Shown here: one piece after another, positions 17,137 to 25,973 of the stretch
Layout: the number at the start of each line of letters is the position of its first letter
Position numbering within the stretch: position 1 is the stretch's first letter
From: Bradyrhizobium sp. WSM3983
Lineage (GTDB): Bacteria; Pseudomonadota; Alphaproteobacteria; Rhizobiales; Xanthobacteraceae
Length of the DNA stretch: 64,000 nucleotides
NCBI RefSeq assembly: GCF_000473045.1
Contig: NZ_AXAY01000009.1
Coordinates: forward strand, 186,001 to 250,000
Reading direction: 5' to 3'
Position numbers and translations under genes: made by a program
The notes under the pieces: generated by a model
What the model was told of the DNA's origin: nothing
Seen by the model: the letters and a program-made list of their open reading frames with translations, nothing else
The model's database searches: none

Positions 17137-20100
17137 TCACTCTGCCGGTTGCGGCGCCGGGGAGACATCGTAAGCGGCCGCGCGAACGGAGCGGCCGGCG
17201 CGGCAGAACCAAGGATAGAGAGCTGGGAGCACCAGCAATGTGAGCAAGGTCGCGCTGATCAGGCCGCCGATAACAACGGTCGCAAGCGGGCGCTGCACTT
17301 CGGCACCGGAGTTCGTGGAAAGCGCCATCGGCAGGAAGCCGAGGCTGGCCACGGTTGCCGTCATCAGCACCGGGCGCAGCCGCGTCATCGCTGCGTGCCA
17401 GGCCGCGGCGGCAGCAGCAAGCCCCTCCTTGCGCCGCTCCTCCATGTAGCTCACCATCACGACCCCGTTCAAAATCGCAATCCCGAACAAGGCTATGAAG
17501 CCGACCGCGGCCGAGATGCTGAACGGCATGCCGCGCAATGCGAGCGCAAAGATGCCGCCGACTGCCGCAAACGGCACGTTGAAGAAGATCAACGTGGCGA
17601 GCCGTGCGCTCCCGAACATCAGATAGAGTAGGAGGAAGATGACGCCGAGCGCGACCGGCACCACGGTCGATAGCCGCGCGATGCCCTCTTGAAGGTCCTG
17701 GAAACTCCCGGTCCATGAAATCGTATAGCCCGGCGGCAGGTGGACCTGGGCTGCAACCGCCTGCTGCGCGTCGGCCACGAAGCTGGCGAGCGGCCGCGCG
17801 CGCACATTGGCCTGCACCTTGACCACGCGCCTGCCCTGCTCGCGCTCGATCTGGGCAGGGCCAGGCTCCCAGTTGATGTCGGCGAGATCGCCGAGAGCAA
17901 CCGATACCCCAGCGCCGTTGCTGACGCGCAGCGAGCGGATGCGCGAGATGTCGTCGCGGTCCTGCGGGGCCAATCGGACGCGGATGTTGTACCTCTCTTC
18001 CCCGTCCTTCATGGTGCCCACGGTGCGTCCGCCCAGTGCCTCCACAACGTCGAGCACCTGGGTAGCGTTGAATCCGTATCGCGCGATGGCTTCGCGATTG
18101 ACCGCCACCCGAAGATAGGGCTGGCCGACGGTTTGCTTGGCCTGCACGTCGGCTGCGCCGGGAACACCGGAAACGACACGCGCCACCTGGTCGGCGAGGT
18201 CGTGGAGTGTTGCCGTGTCGGTCCCGTGGATCACGATGCCGAGGTCAGCCATCACGCCCTGCAAGAGATCGTCCATGCGCATCTCGATCGGTTGTGCCCA
18301 GCTTTGGGTAATGCCGGGCACACTCTGGTCCAGAGTCTCCTTGTAAGCCTCAATCAGCCCAGCCTCGGTCTGCGCGGTGCGCCACTCCGATTTCGGCTTG
18401 AGAATGATGAAGGTGTCGCTTTGTTCGACACCCATCGGGTCGGTCGGGATTTCCGAGCTGCCGCCAAGCGTGACGACAGTCTCGACCTCGGGGAATTTCT
18501 TCAGCGTCTTCTCGACCATGGTCTGGGTGGCGATCGCTGATTCGAGCGAGATGCCGGGCAGCTTGGTGGTCGTAACTGTGAGCGCGCCTTCCTCCAGGCG
18601 AGGCAGGAACTCCGCACCCAGTCGGGAGCCGATCACCAGGGCGCTCCCCAGCATCACGGTCGCTAGCAGCATCGTAATCCCTGGATTGCGCATGGTCCTC
18701 GTGAGCACCGGCGCATAACCGCGACGGGCAAAGCCGATGATGCGACTATCGCGTTCGGCGATCGGCTTGCGCAGGAGAAACGACGCGAGCACCGGCATCA
18801 CGGTGAGCGTGAGGGCCAGCGAAGCGCCCAGCGCGAACATGACGGTCAGCGCCATCGGACGGAACATCTTGCCCTCCACGCCCTGCAAACTGAGGATCGG
18901 AACATAGATCAGCGTGATGATCGCGACCGCAAACGCGACCGGCCGGGCAACATCGTGCGCTGCCTCGCGCACCGCCTGCGACGCCGGAAGTGAGGGCGCC
19001 TCCGCGCGACGGCGCACGATGTTCTCGATCATGACGACCGCACCGTCGACCAAAAGCCCAAAGTCAATGGCGCCGAGGCTCATCAGGTTGCCCGAGAGAC
19101 CCGTGAAGTACATCGCGGTCACAGCCGCGAGCATCGAGAGCGGAATGGCCAGCGCGACGATCAAGGCAGCGCGGAAATTGCCCAGCAAGAGCAACAACAC
19201 CATGATCACCAGGAACGCGCCCTCGGCGAGATTGTGGGCCACCGTTTCCAGAACGCGATCGATCAGACCGGCGCGATTGTAGTACGGAGTGACACTGACC
19301 CCGGGCGGGAGCGTCTTATTGATCTGCCCGACCGCCGATCCTAGTCGCTGCGCGACGGCCCGCGTGTTTTCGCCCAAGGTCATCAAGGCAACGCCGACCA
19401 CGGCCTGACCGTTGCCCTGGCTCGTGACCGCGCCGAGCCGCGGCATCGGTGCCTCGACGACTTCGGCCACGTTTTTGACGTAGAGGGGCGAGCCGCCGGC
19501 CGCGGTGCGCAGGACGATATTGCCGATGTCGCCCATCGACTGCAGCAGCCCTTCGCCGCGGATCACAGCCTGTTCGCCGTTCCGCGCGATGGTCGCACCG
19601 CCAGTGGCACGATTGTTTTGCGACACCGCATTATAGATGTCCCCGATCGACAGACCGAAGCGTGTCAGCGCGCTCTCGGAGACGCGGACCTCGTAGGTCT
19701 TGAGTTCGCCGCCGTTGACATTGACCTCGGTAATGCCCGGAACTTGCTTGAGCTGCGGTGCGACCTGCCAGTCCAGGATCGAACGCAACTGCATCAGTGA
19801 GTAGCCCTTGCCCTCGACCTTGAACTGATAGATCTCGGAGAGGCCATCGGAGAGTGGGCCCAGCATGGGCGTGCCGGTGCCGGCCGGTAACGAGGTCTGG
19901 CTCAGGCGCTGCGCCACCAGCGCGCGGTCGGTCAAGATGTCGCTGCGGTCGGCGAACTTCACGTAGATGACGGAAAGCCCATAGCGCGAAATCGAGCGGT
20001 AGCTCGTCATCCCCGGCAAGCCCTGCAGAGCGAGTTCGATTGGCGTGGTGATCGAACGCTCCACGTCGGGGGGAGCGAGCCCTGGCGCTTGGGTCGTGAC

Positions 20101-20244
20101 CAGCACCTGCAGCGGTGAGATGTCCGGATCGGCGTCGAACGGCAGGCGCTGCATGCTCAACAGACCAACGCCGACCAGGGCGGCGATCAGGACAAGCACG
20201 AGCATGCGGTTGCCAAGGGCGGCATCAACAATACGATTGATCAT
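17137..20244 (-). CDS. Heavy-metal efflux RND transporter (CzcA/HME family)
   Basis: A 1035-residue inner-membrane RND pump of full length, with the usual two halves of six helices and two large periplasmic loops. The helix-4 signature AIDFGLLVDGAVVMIEN is the HME-family form carrying the proton-relay acidic residues. The N-terminus has RLPFDADPDISPLQVLVTTQ and APGLAPPDVERSITTPIE, as in CzcA. It would export a divalent metal such as Co, Zn, Cd or Ni; the ion is not certain. It forms an operon with the adaptor upstream (13-bp gap). No outer-membrane channel gene is adjacent. Confidence 0.93.
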   Translation of the reverse strand: MINRIVDAALGNRMLVLVLIAALVGVGLLSMQRLPFDADPDISPLQVLVTTQAPGLAPPDVERSITTPIELALQGLPGMTSYRSISRYGLSVIYVKFADRSDILTDRALVAQRLSQTSLPAGTGTPMLGPLSDGLSEIYQFKVEGKGYSLMQLRSILDWQVAPQLKQVPGITEVNVNGGELKTYEVRVSESALTRFGLSIGDIYNAVSQNNRATGGATIARNGEQAVIRGEGLLQSMGDIGNIVLRTAAGGSPLYVKNVAEVVEAPMPRLGAVTSQGNGQAVVGVALMTLGENTRAVAQRLGSAVGQINKTLPPGVSVTPYYNRAGLIDRVLETVAHNLAEGAFLVIMVLLLLLGNFRAALIVALAIPLSMLAAVTAMYFTGLSGNLMSLGAIDFGLLVDGAVVMIENIVRRRAEAPSLPASQAVREAAHDVARPVAFAVAIITLIYVPILSLQGVEGKMFRPMALTVMFALGASLALTLTVMPVLASFLLRKPIAERDSRIIGFARRGYAPVLTRTMRNPGITMLLATVMLGSALVIGSRLGAEFLPRLEEGALTVTTTKLPGISLESAIATQTMVEKTLKKFPEVETVVTLGGSSEIPTDPMGVEQSDTFIILKPKSEWRTAQTEAGLIEAYKETLDQSVPGITQSWAQPIEMRMDDLLQGVMADLGIVIHGTDTATLHDLADQVARVVSGVPGAADVQAKQTVGQPYLRVAVNREAIARYGFNATQVLDVVEALGGRTVGTMKDGEERYNIRVRLAPQDRDDISRIRSLRVSNGAGVSVALGDLADINWEPGPAQIEREQGRRVVKVQANVRARPLASFVADAQQAVAAQVHLPPGYTISWTGSFQDLQEGIARLSTVVPVALGVIFLLLYLMFGSARLATLIFFNVPFAAVGGIFALALRGMPFSISAAVGFIALFGIAILNGVVMVSYMEERRKEGLAAAAAAWHAAMTRLRPVLMTATVASLGFLPMALSTNSGAEVQRPLATVVIGGLISATLLTLLVLPALYPWFCRAGRSVRAAAYDVSPAPQPAE

Positions 20245-20257
20245 GGCCGTGTGTCCT

Positions 20258-21505
20258 TCAGCCCTGGTCCGGAATGGTGGATTGCATCAGCGCCGCCTTG
20301 AGCCAATAGCTGCCCTCGCCGACGACCTGGGTCCCGGCAGCGAGTCCGCTCGTGATCTGCGTCTTTCCATTTGCAGCCAGCCCGGTATGGACTGCGCGCC
20401 AGGCGAACTCGCCATGGCCTGCCGGGACGAATACGGCGCTCTGCCCATTGACGTCCTGCAGGCTGCTGCTCGGCACCAGGACGGCGTCGCCGCCCTGCTG
20501 CGAGAGGATGGTGACGGTCGCGAACATGTTGACGCGCAGCGCGCCGTTCGGGTTGGGCACCTCACAGCGCACCTTCGCCATCCCCGTTCCCGACTCGATC
20601 TGATCGGGGATGTAGGTGACGCGGCCAGCAAAAACGCGGCCCGGGAAGGCGCTCACCTTCACCTCGACTGCATCGCCCACCTTGACTGCACCAAGGTCTC
20701 TCTCTGCTACGTCAGCCTGCACCCAAACGGTTGAGAGGTCGGACACGGTGAAGATCGGCATCGCCGGATCGACGATCTCCCCTTGCGCGACCGACACCGA
20801 ATCAAGCACGCCGTCGAATGGCGCGACAATCGCGCCCCGTGAGTCGAGCGCCCGCTCGTCACTGGGGCTTGCGCCCGCGGCAGCGGGGCGCATGGGCAAG
20901 AGCCGCGCCTCTTCTTCCTGGTACTGCCGCAATTGGGCTTCCTTGGTGCGGAGATCGGCTTCCATGGTGGCCGCGGTGGCGCGACGGGCCTGGACCTCGG
21001 CTTGGGTCACGAGGTCAGTGCGAATGAGGTTTGTTGCGCGGTCATAAGCGGCGTTTGCCGCAGTGAGTTGCGCCTTTGCCTGATTGAGCGCCGCCTCGGC
21101 GCCCAGAACCTTGCTGTGGGCGGCACTGAGGTCGAAATTGTCGAGAACGGCCAAGCGTTGACCTGCAACGACCCGATCGCCGGCGTTGACGTCGAGCGCC
21201 TCGATCCGGCCGCGTGCCATCGGCCTGATGCGGGCAAGATGGAGCTGATCATATCCGACGCTACCGGTCGCAGTTACGGCGCGCATCAGCGGAGCGGCCT
21301 TCGCCTCCTCGACCTGCAATTGCAGGTTCGCCAATTTCGGCTCGGAGAGAGCAATAGTCGCGGGGAGCTGCGCATCTGTCGCGGTGACTGCGGGGGCGCT
21401 CACAGGCGCGGGAGCAGAAATTGAAGAGGTTGAACGACCGGCCGCGAATCCCAAGACTACGGCGATACCGAATGTCGCGACGCTAATGAGCAGTCGCCGC
21501 TTCAT
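20258..21505 (-). CDS. RND efflux periplasmic adaptor (CzcB-like membrane fusion protein)
   Basis: A 415-residue adaptor if started at 21505 (MKRRLLISVATFGIAVVLGF), which places a single signal-anchor helix at the N-terminus. Upstream in-frame ATGs (21604, 21637) would add a charged leader and are less likely. The central part has the lipoyl-like segment RIEALDVNAGDRVVAGQRLA, a coiled-coil hairpin rich in Ala/Gln/Arg (about 140-200), and the beta-barrel segment APFDGVLDSVSVAQGEIVDP. It links the RND pump to an outer-membrane channel. Confidence 0.9.
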   Translation of the reverse strand: MKRRLLISVATFGIAVVLGFAAGRSTSSISAPAPVSAPAVTATDAQLPATIALSEPKLANLQLQVEEAKAAPLMRAVTATGSVGYDQLHLARIRPMARGRIEALDVNAGDRVVAGQRLAVLDNFDLSAAHSKVLGAEAALNQAKAQLTAANAAYDRATNLIRTDLVTQAEVQARRATAATMEADLRTKEAQLRQYQEEEARLLPMRPAAAGASPSDERALDSRGAIVAPFDGVLDSVSVAQGEIVDPAMPIFTVSDLSTVWVQADVAERDLGAVKVGDAVEVKVSAFPGRVFAGRVTYIPDQIESGTGMAKVRCEVPNPNGALRVNMFATVTILSQQGGDAVLVPSSSLQDVNGQSAVFVPAGHGEFAWRAVHTGLAANGKTQITSGLAAGTQVVGEGSYWLKAALMQSTIPDQG

Positions 21506-21652
21506 GACCGACGATGTGCCTGGATGCCACGACCGGCGAGGACCGGACTCCGACCAATTCATCGCGAATACGTGAGCTGTGCGTGATGGGCTTGTATGAT
21601 TCATTTCGCGCTCCGGACCAAAACCGTTGGTCGGCATCGTTAGCGGGCTTTT

Positions 21653-21700
21653 CTGACGCCGACCTGAAGCCTATCTGTATGACGTTCAGTTTGGCGTCAG
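21653..21700. promoter_or_regulatory. Inverted repeat between divergent efflux and two-component genes
   Basis: CTGACGCC (21653-21660) and GGCGTCAG (21693-21700) are perfect inverted copies 32 bp apart in the gap between the divergent adaptor and response-regulator genes. This is a candidate binding region for the response regulator. The wide spacing makes a classical single operator unlikely. Confidence 0.35.
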
Positions 21701-21740
21701 CTTCTTCCTGCAATTTCCCTTCATGACGACGAGCGGGTCC

Positions 21741-22397
21741 ATGCGAGTATTGCTGGTTGAAGACGAGCCGCATCTTGGTTCGGCTGTGCAGGAGCATGTT
21801 AGAGCGGCCGGACACGCCGTCGACTGGTTCGAGCGGCTGGAGCCGGCGGAGCACGCGGTGCGCACGGTATCTTATGACGCATTGCTGCTTGATCTGCACC
21901 TGCCCGATGGGCGCGGTTTGGATTTCCTGCGCAAACTTCGCCGCCGCGGCGATGCGCTGCCGGTCGTCATCCTCACCGCGCGCGATCTCGTCAGCGACCG
22001 GATCGAGGGGCTGAAAGCGGGTGCGGACGACTACATCGTCAAGCCCTTTGATCTCGACGAAGTGAATGCGCGTTTGGAGGCGGTCAGCCGCCGGTATTTT
22101 GGCAAGTCGGTGCCCGTCCTTCAGGTCGGCCCGGTGGAGCTGGAATGGGAATCGAAAGCCGCGCGGCTGGACGGGCGACCGGTCGAACTGAGCGCGCGGG
22201 AGTGGGCCGTCATCGAAGTGCTGGGGCGGCGGAAGCAATCGACGGTGTCGAAAGAGCAGATCGAGGATGCGCTGTACGCGTTCGGCGAGGAGATCGAGAG
22301 CAATACCATCGAAGTCTATGTCAGCCGCATTCGCCGCAAGCTCGGGCGGGATTTCATTCGCACGATACGCGGTCTCGGCTACCGCCTGGGAGATTAG
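21741..22397 (+). CDS. OmpR-family response regulator
   Basis: A 218-residue two-component regulator (224 if started at 21723). The receiver domain begins MRVLLVEDEPHLGSAVQEHV and has the phospho-acceptor Asp in DALLLDLHLPDGRG and the conserved Lys in YIVKPFDLDE. The winged-helix DNA-binding domain (about 125-218) ends ISRIR-like with EVYVSRIRRKLG and IRTIRGLGYRL. It is divergent from the metal-efflux operon and 3 bp from a histidine-kinase gene, so it probably induces the pump in response to metal. Confidence 0.93.
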   Translation: MRVLLVEDEPHLGSAVQEHVRAAGHAVDWFERLEPAEHAVRTVSYDALLLDLHLPDGRGLDFLRKLRRRGDALPVVILTARDLVSDRIEGLKAGADDYIVKPFDLDEVNARLEAVSRRYFGKSVPVLQVGPVELEWESKAARLDGRPVELSAREWAVIEVLGRRKQSTVSKEQIEDALYAFGEEIESNTIEVYVSRIRRKLGRDFIRTIRGLGYRLGD

Positions 22398-22400
22398 CAC

Positions 22401-23735
22401 GTGGTGCGCGGGAGTCTGGTTTCTCGGCTGATCTGGATGCTGGCCTCGTCGATGGCGGGGTTGTGGCTGCTGGGGAGCATCGCCGCCGGCATGCTGACGA
22501 TTTTCGAGGTCAACGAGAGGCTCGATGACGCGATCGAGGAGGTGGCGCAGCGGCTGCTACCCGCCACCTATGATGCCGTCCAGCAACCACAGGCCATGCA
22601 GCAGATGGCCAAGCACCTGGTTGCGACGCTAGATCCGAAGGCTCTGGCCTACCAAATCATCGGTCCGACCGGCGATATCGTCATGCGCTCCGACAACGCG
22701 CCCGAGAGGCCGTTTGCGGTGCCGCGCCAGGCCGGATTTCATGACGCCCCGCAATACCGGATCTATTCCCAGCCCGCGGCTGTCGACGGCTATTTCATCG
22801 AAGTTGCCGAGCCGGCTATGCACCGTTCCGAGTCGCTGAGGCGGGCAGTCGCGCTTACGGTCGGACCGCTGTTGCTGTTCCTGCCGCTGTCCTGGTTCTT
22901 GATCCGCTGGGCCGTCTTCCGAAGCATGCGATCACTGGAGGAGCTGCGGACCGAGATCGGTCGGCGCGACGGCTCAAATCTGTCGCAGATCCCCGATATC
23001 GGCCTGCCGACCGAACTCGCTTCGATGCTGGCGGCGGTGAACCGGCTTTTGGAGCGGCTGGAGCGTGCGCTGGCCACGGAGCGCCAGTTCGCAGCCAACA
23101 GCGCACACGAATTGCGGACGCCGATCGCAGCCGTGCTGGCGCAGATGCAATTGTTGTCGGCGCAGCTCGCCGGCACGCAGCATGCGGAGCGTGCCGCGCG
23201 GATCGTCAACCAGATCAAAGGGCTCAGCAGTCTTGCCGAGAAATTGCTGCAGCTGTCCCGGGCGGGGGCCGGCGCCGGCATGCAGCGGGAACGTATTGAC
23301 GTGATGACCGTCCTGCAAGTTCTGGTCGACGAGTTTCGCCGACGCGAGGATGTGGGAGACAGGCTGGTGGTCACTGCGCAATGTCCCGACGAATTCATTG
23401 TGCAGGGAGAGTTGGATGTTCTTGGCATCACGCTCCGCAATCTGATCGAGAACGCCGTCCGCTATGGCGCTCCCGATGAGCCCATCGAAATCGTCATCGA
23501 GCGCGACCGGCAAATTCGGTTGCTAAACGGCGGCGCTCCAATTCCACCCGAGACGCTCGAAACGCTGAAAAAGCCTTTCGTTCGCGGATCATCGGTCGGC
23601 GCAGGCGGAGGTCTCGGGCTCGCCATCGTCGACAATGTCATGAAGCAGATCGGCGGCAGCCTGACACTCACTTCTCCGATTATGGGTCGGCCCGCCGGCT
23701 TTGAGGCGCGTCTGGTCTTTCCTGAAGCCACATGA
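22401..23735 (+). CDS. Membrane sensor histidine kinase
   Basis: A 444-residue kinase with a GTG start. Transmembrane helices near residues 10-33 and 150-172 flank a periplasmic sensor of roughly 115 residues. It continues with a HAMP-like linker, the H-box FAANSAHELRTPIAAV, the N-box LRNLIENAVRYG, and the G-box GGGLGLAIVDNVM. It is the cognate partner of the response regulator encoded just upstream. The periplasmic domain resembles QseC/TctE-type sensors rather than a known metal-binding module. Confidence 0.92.
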   Translation: MVRGSLVSRLIWMLASSMAGLWLLGSIAAGMLTIFEVNERLDDAIEEVAQRLLPATYDAVQQPQAMQQMAKHLVATLDPKALAYQIIGPTGDIVMRSDNAPERPFAVPRQAGFHDAPQYRIYSQPAAVDGYFIEVAEPAMHRSESLRRAVALTVGPLLLFLPLSWFLIRWAVFRSMRSLEELRTEIGRRDGSNLSQIPDIGLPTELASMLAAVNRLLERLERALATERQFAANSAHELRTPIAAVLAQMQLLSAQLAGTQHAERAARIVNQIKGLSSLAEKLLQLSRAGAGAGMQRERIDVMTVLQVLVDEFRRREDVGDRLVVTAQCPDEFIVQGELDVLGITLRNLIENAVRYGAPDEPIEIVIERDRQIRLLNGGAPIPPETLETLKKPFVRGSSVGAGGGLGLAIVDNVMKQIGGSLTLTSPIMGRPAGFEARLVFPEAT

Positions 23736-23964
23736 AATCTTGGGTATCCATTTCATTCGGCGTCGGCGCACATTCCGGGAAGTGTCGATCGAATCCCGAG
23801 TTGTTGCGCGAGAGAGTTGCCACGCAGCAAGGCGAGTGGCGCGGCTGCCGTAAATCCCGGACATCATCAATGCGTGACGGCTCTCATCGCAAAAATCACG
23901 CAATCGGACAGGACGGTAAGCAGCGTATCAAGGCGCGTAACGGACAAATTCATTGGACATTCCG

Positions 23965-24885
23965 ATGACCATCCTGCCAAGTCTTCAACAACTACGCTTT
24001 CTATGTGCCCTGGCCGAGCGATGCCATTTCGGCCGTGCAGCAGAAAGTTGTGCCGTCACGCAATCGACGTTGAGCGGAGGAATTAAGGAGCTCGAGGCGC
24101 GGCTGGGCATCGCGCTGTTTGAACGCAGCCATCGCCAGGTGATGCTGACGCCTTTGGGGAAAGAGATCGCGATGCGCGCCCAGCGTCTACTGGTCAACGC
24201 TGAGGAACTGGTCGGCTTGGCTCGCAGCGCGCAGGAGCCACTATCCGGGCCGCTCCGGTTCGGGGTTATTCCAACAGTCGGGCCCTATGTCCTGCCCTCC
24301 TTGCTTCCGCATTTGGGCACTGCGCTACCGAAGCTCAGGCTCTACGTGCGTGAGGCGCAGACTACGGTACTTCTGGATAAGCTTGCCCAAGGCGAGCTTG
24401 ATGTTTTGCTCGTGGCCATTCCCTACGAACTTGGCGACGTCGAGACGATGGAAATCACGCGAGACCCGATCGTCGTCGCAATGTCGCGCAACCATCCTCT
24501 TAGCCGTCACAGCGCGGTGAGCCGTGATGATCTCTGTCGTGAGCGGCTGCTCCTGATCGAGGACGGACATTGCCTGCGCAGCCACTCACTGCAGGCATGT
24601 CGGGTGCCTGATCCAATTCGCAACGAGATCTTCCAGGCGACAAGCCTGCGAACGCTGGTCCAGATGGTGGCCGCGGAGCTTGGCATCACGCTAATGCCCC
24701 AGATCTCGATAGATTCAGAACTGGCTTCAAACCCCGACGTTGTGGTTCGGCCGCTCTCTCCAGACAAGCCGTTCCGGACCTTGATGCTGGCCTGGCGGTC
24801 GACCTCTGCGCGCGGCGCCGAATTCGGGATGCTCGGAACACTTATCCGAGAATGTCTGGCCGGTACTAGGAGAGCAGTTGCCTAA
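23965..24885 (+). CDS. oxyR: Hydrogen peroxide-sensing LysR regulator OxyR
   Basis: A 306-residue LysR protein (310 if started at 23953). Its N-terminus LQQLRFLCALAERCHFGRAA and the redox segment LIEDGHCLR ... QAC match OxyR. The two cysteines are nine residues apart (203 and 212 here), as are Cys199 and Cys208 of E. coli OxyR. Peroxide would join them and switch the regulator on. An exported catalase gene lies 1.1 kb downstream on the same strand and is the natural target. Confidence 0.92.
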   Translation: MTILPSLQQLRFLCALAERCHFGRAAESCAVTQSTLSGGIKELEARLGIALFERSHRQVMLTPLGKEIAMRAQRLLVNAEELVGLARSAQEPLSGPLRFGVIPTVGPYVLPSLLPHLGTALPKLRLYVREAQTTVLLDKLAQGELDVLLVAIPYELGDVETMEITRDPIVVAMSRNHPLSRHSAVSRDDLCRERLLLIEDGHCLRSHSLQACRVPDPIRNEIFQATSLRTLVQMVAAELGITLMPQISIDSELASNPDVVVRPLSPDKPFRTLMLAWRSTSARGAEFGMLGTLIRECLAGTRRAVA

Positions 24886-25006
24886 TCGGAATACCGAAGC
24901 ACAACGAACGCAGTGATCCGGCGCGTTATTCGGCATTCGCGCTGGCGATGCGCCTGCCAGGCGCGTCCATCAATATTCTTCGATCCTGCGCGGCGTCCTT
25001 CCCCGT

Positions 25007-25069
25007 GCTGATGCCGGCTTCATCGGTCTCTCCGATTACTGCCTTCGAAACTTCCCGTTAGCGATTGGG
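25007..25069. repeat. 63-bp direct repeat, copy A (before the Gly-rich gene)
   Basis: About 85 percent identical to 25820-25882 over 63 bp without gaps; the core TGCCGGCTTCATCG and GCCTTCGAAA are unchanged. The copy ends 107 bp upstream of the Gly-rich gene. The spacing to the following gene is similar for both copies, which points to a shared promoter region or a tandemly duplicated leader. Confidence 0.6.
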
Positions 25070-25175
25070 CTCAAGGTGGCTGCGTATGGCGCCGGGGACG
25101 AACCGTCGGTGCCGCCGAATTTTCTATGGCACCACGACGTCGTACCTGGGAGCGATTTATCTGACGGAGATGGTG

Positions 25176-25634
25176 ATGTTGCGCAAAACGGTTATCGTGT
25201 TGTTGGCAGTTGCATGCGTTGGCTCGGTCTCGTCAACGGTGGCGCTGGCCCGTGGCGGTGGTGGTGGCCACGGCGGGGGGCTGGGTGGCGGAGGCGGTTT
25301 TGGCGGCGGCGGTTTCCACGGAGGTGGATCCGGCGGTAGCAGTTTCCATAGTGGCGGCTTCGGCGGTGGTTACCATGGTAGTGGCCTCGCCGGTGGAGTC
25401 CATGGTGGCGGTTTCCACAACGGTGGATTTCATGAGCACGGCTTCAGGCACCGGTGGGCCTATGGCTACGGCTTCTACCCGCATGGCTATAACTACTACG
25501 GTTACGACGATCCTTACGCCTACAACACCTACTACCACGGTTCTGATGGCGACAATGGTGGTTGCTCTGTGGTTCGCCGACGCGTGCACACCGCTCATGG
25601 TTGGCGCCTGCGCCACGTTCAGGTGTGCGGTTGA
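25176..25634 (+). CDS. Secreted glycine/histidine-rich small protein
   Basis: A 152-residue protein. The start at 25176 is chosen from ggag at 25165-25168 and gives a signal peptide (MLRKTVIVLLAVACVGSVSS ... ALA). The mature part is first Gly-rich with scattered His and Phe (about 30-90), then Tyr/His-rich. It ends with two Cys around VVRRRVHTAHGWRLRHVQVC, a tail often seen in rhizobial cell-surface proteins of unknown role. It sits between oxyR and an exported catalase and shares a repeated upstream element with the catalase, so a part in envelope oxidative stress is possible. Confidence 0.75.
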   Translation: MLRKTVIVLLAVACVGSVSSTVALARGGGGGHGGGLGGGGGFGGGGFHGGGSGGSSFHSGGFGGGYHGSGLAGGVHGGGFHNGGFHEHGFRHRWAYGYGFYPHGYNYYGYDDPYAYNTYYHGSDGDNGGCSVVRRRVHTAHGWRLRHVQVCG

Positions 25635-25720
25635 TCGACCGTTCCACGTCCATTCCAATCACAATTTGAGACGATCGGCTGGCTGACTGCGTGATGGTGG
25701 CCGTGAGTTCACCTGTTGGT

Positions 25721-25742
25721 CTCAGCGTATTCTCGCGCTGAG
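25721..25742 (+). terminator. Possible stem-loop after the Gly-rich gene
   Basis: CTCAGCG (25721-25727) pairs with CGCTGAG (25736-25742) around an 8-nt loop, 87 bp after the stop. No T-run follows. Confidence 0.3.
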
Positions 25743-25819
25743 ATCAATTCGCCAACGCCAAACGATAAGCGCGCTCAGGTCAATCGATCGTGCGCAGCTG
25801 ATCGCATCGCCATGTCCGT

Positions 25820-25882
25820 GTCGGTGCCGGCTTCATCGACTTCTCCGATCACCGCCTTCGAAATTTCCTGTTAGCCATGGGG
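25820..25882. repeat. 63-bp direct repeat, copy B (before catalase)
   Basis: Second copy of the element at 25007-25069. It ends 91 bp upstream of the catalase start. Confidence 0.6.
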
Positions 25883-25973
25883 AGCGATACGGCGCATATC
25901 CCGCGGCGAGCGGCCGGCGCTCCCGCATTTTCCGCAGCATCCGCCGCCATAAAATATCATTGGAGACTTCATC

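Noticed and set aside
25233..25686. Overlapping frames in both directions within the Gly-rich gene
   Set aside because: They are products of the repetitive GGT/GGC composition; only the frame with signal peptide and ribosome site is credible.
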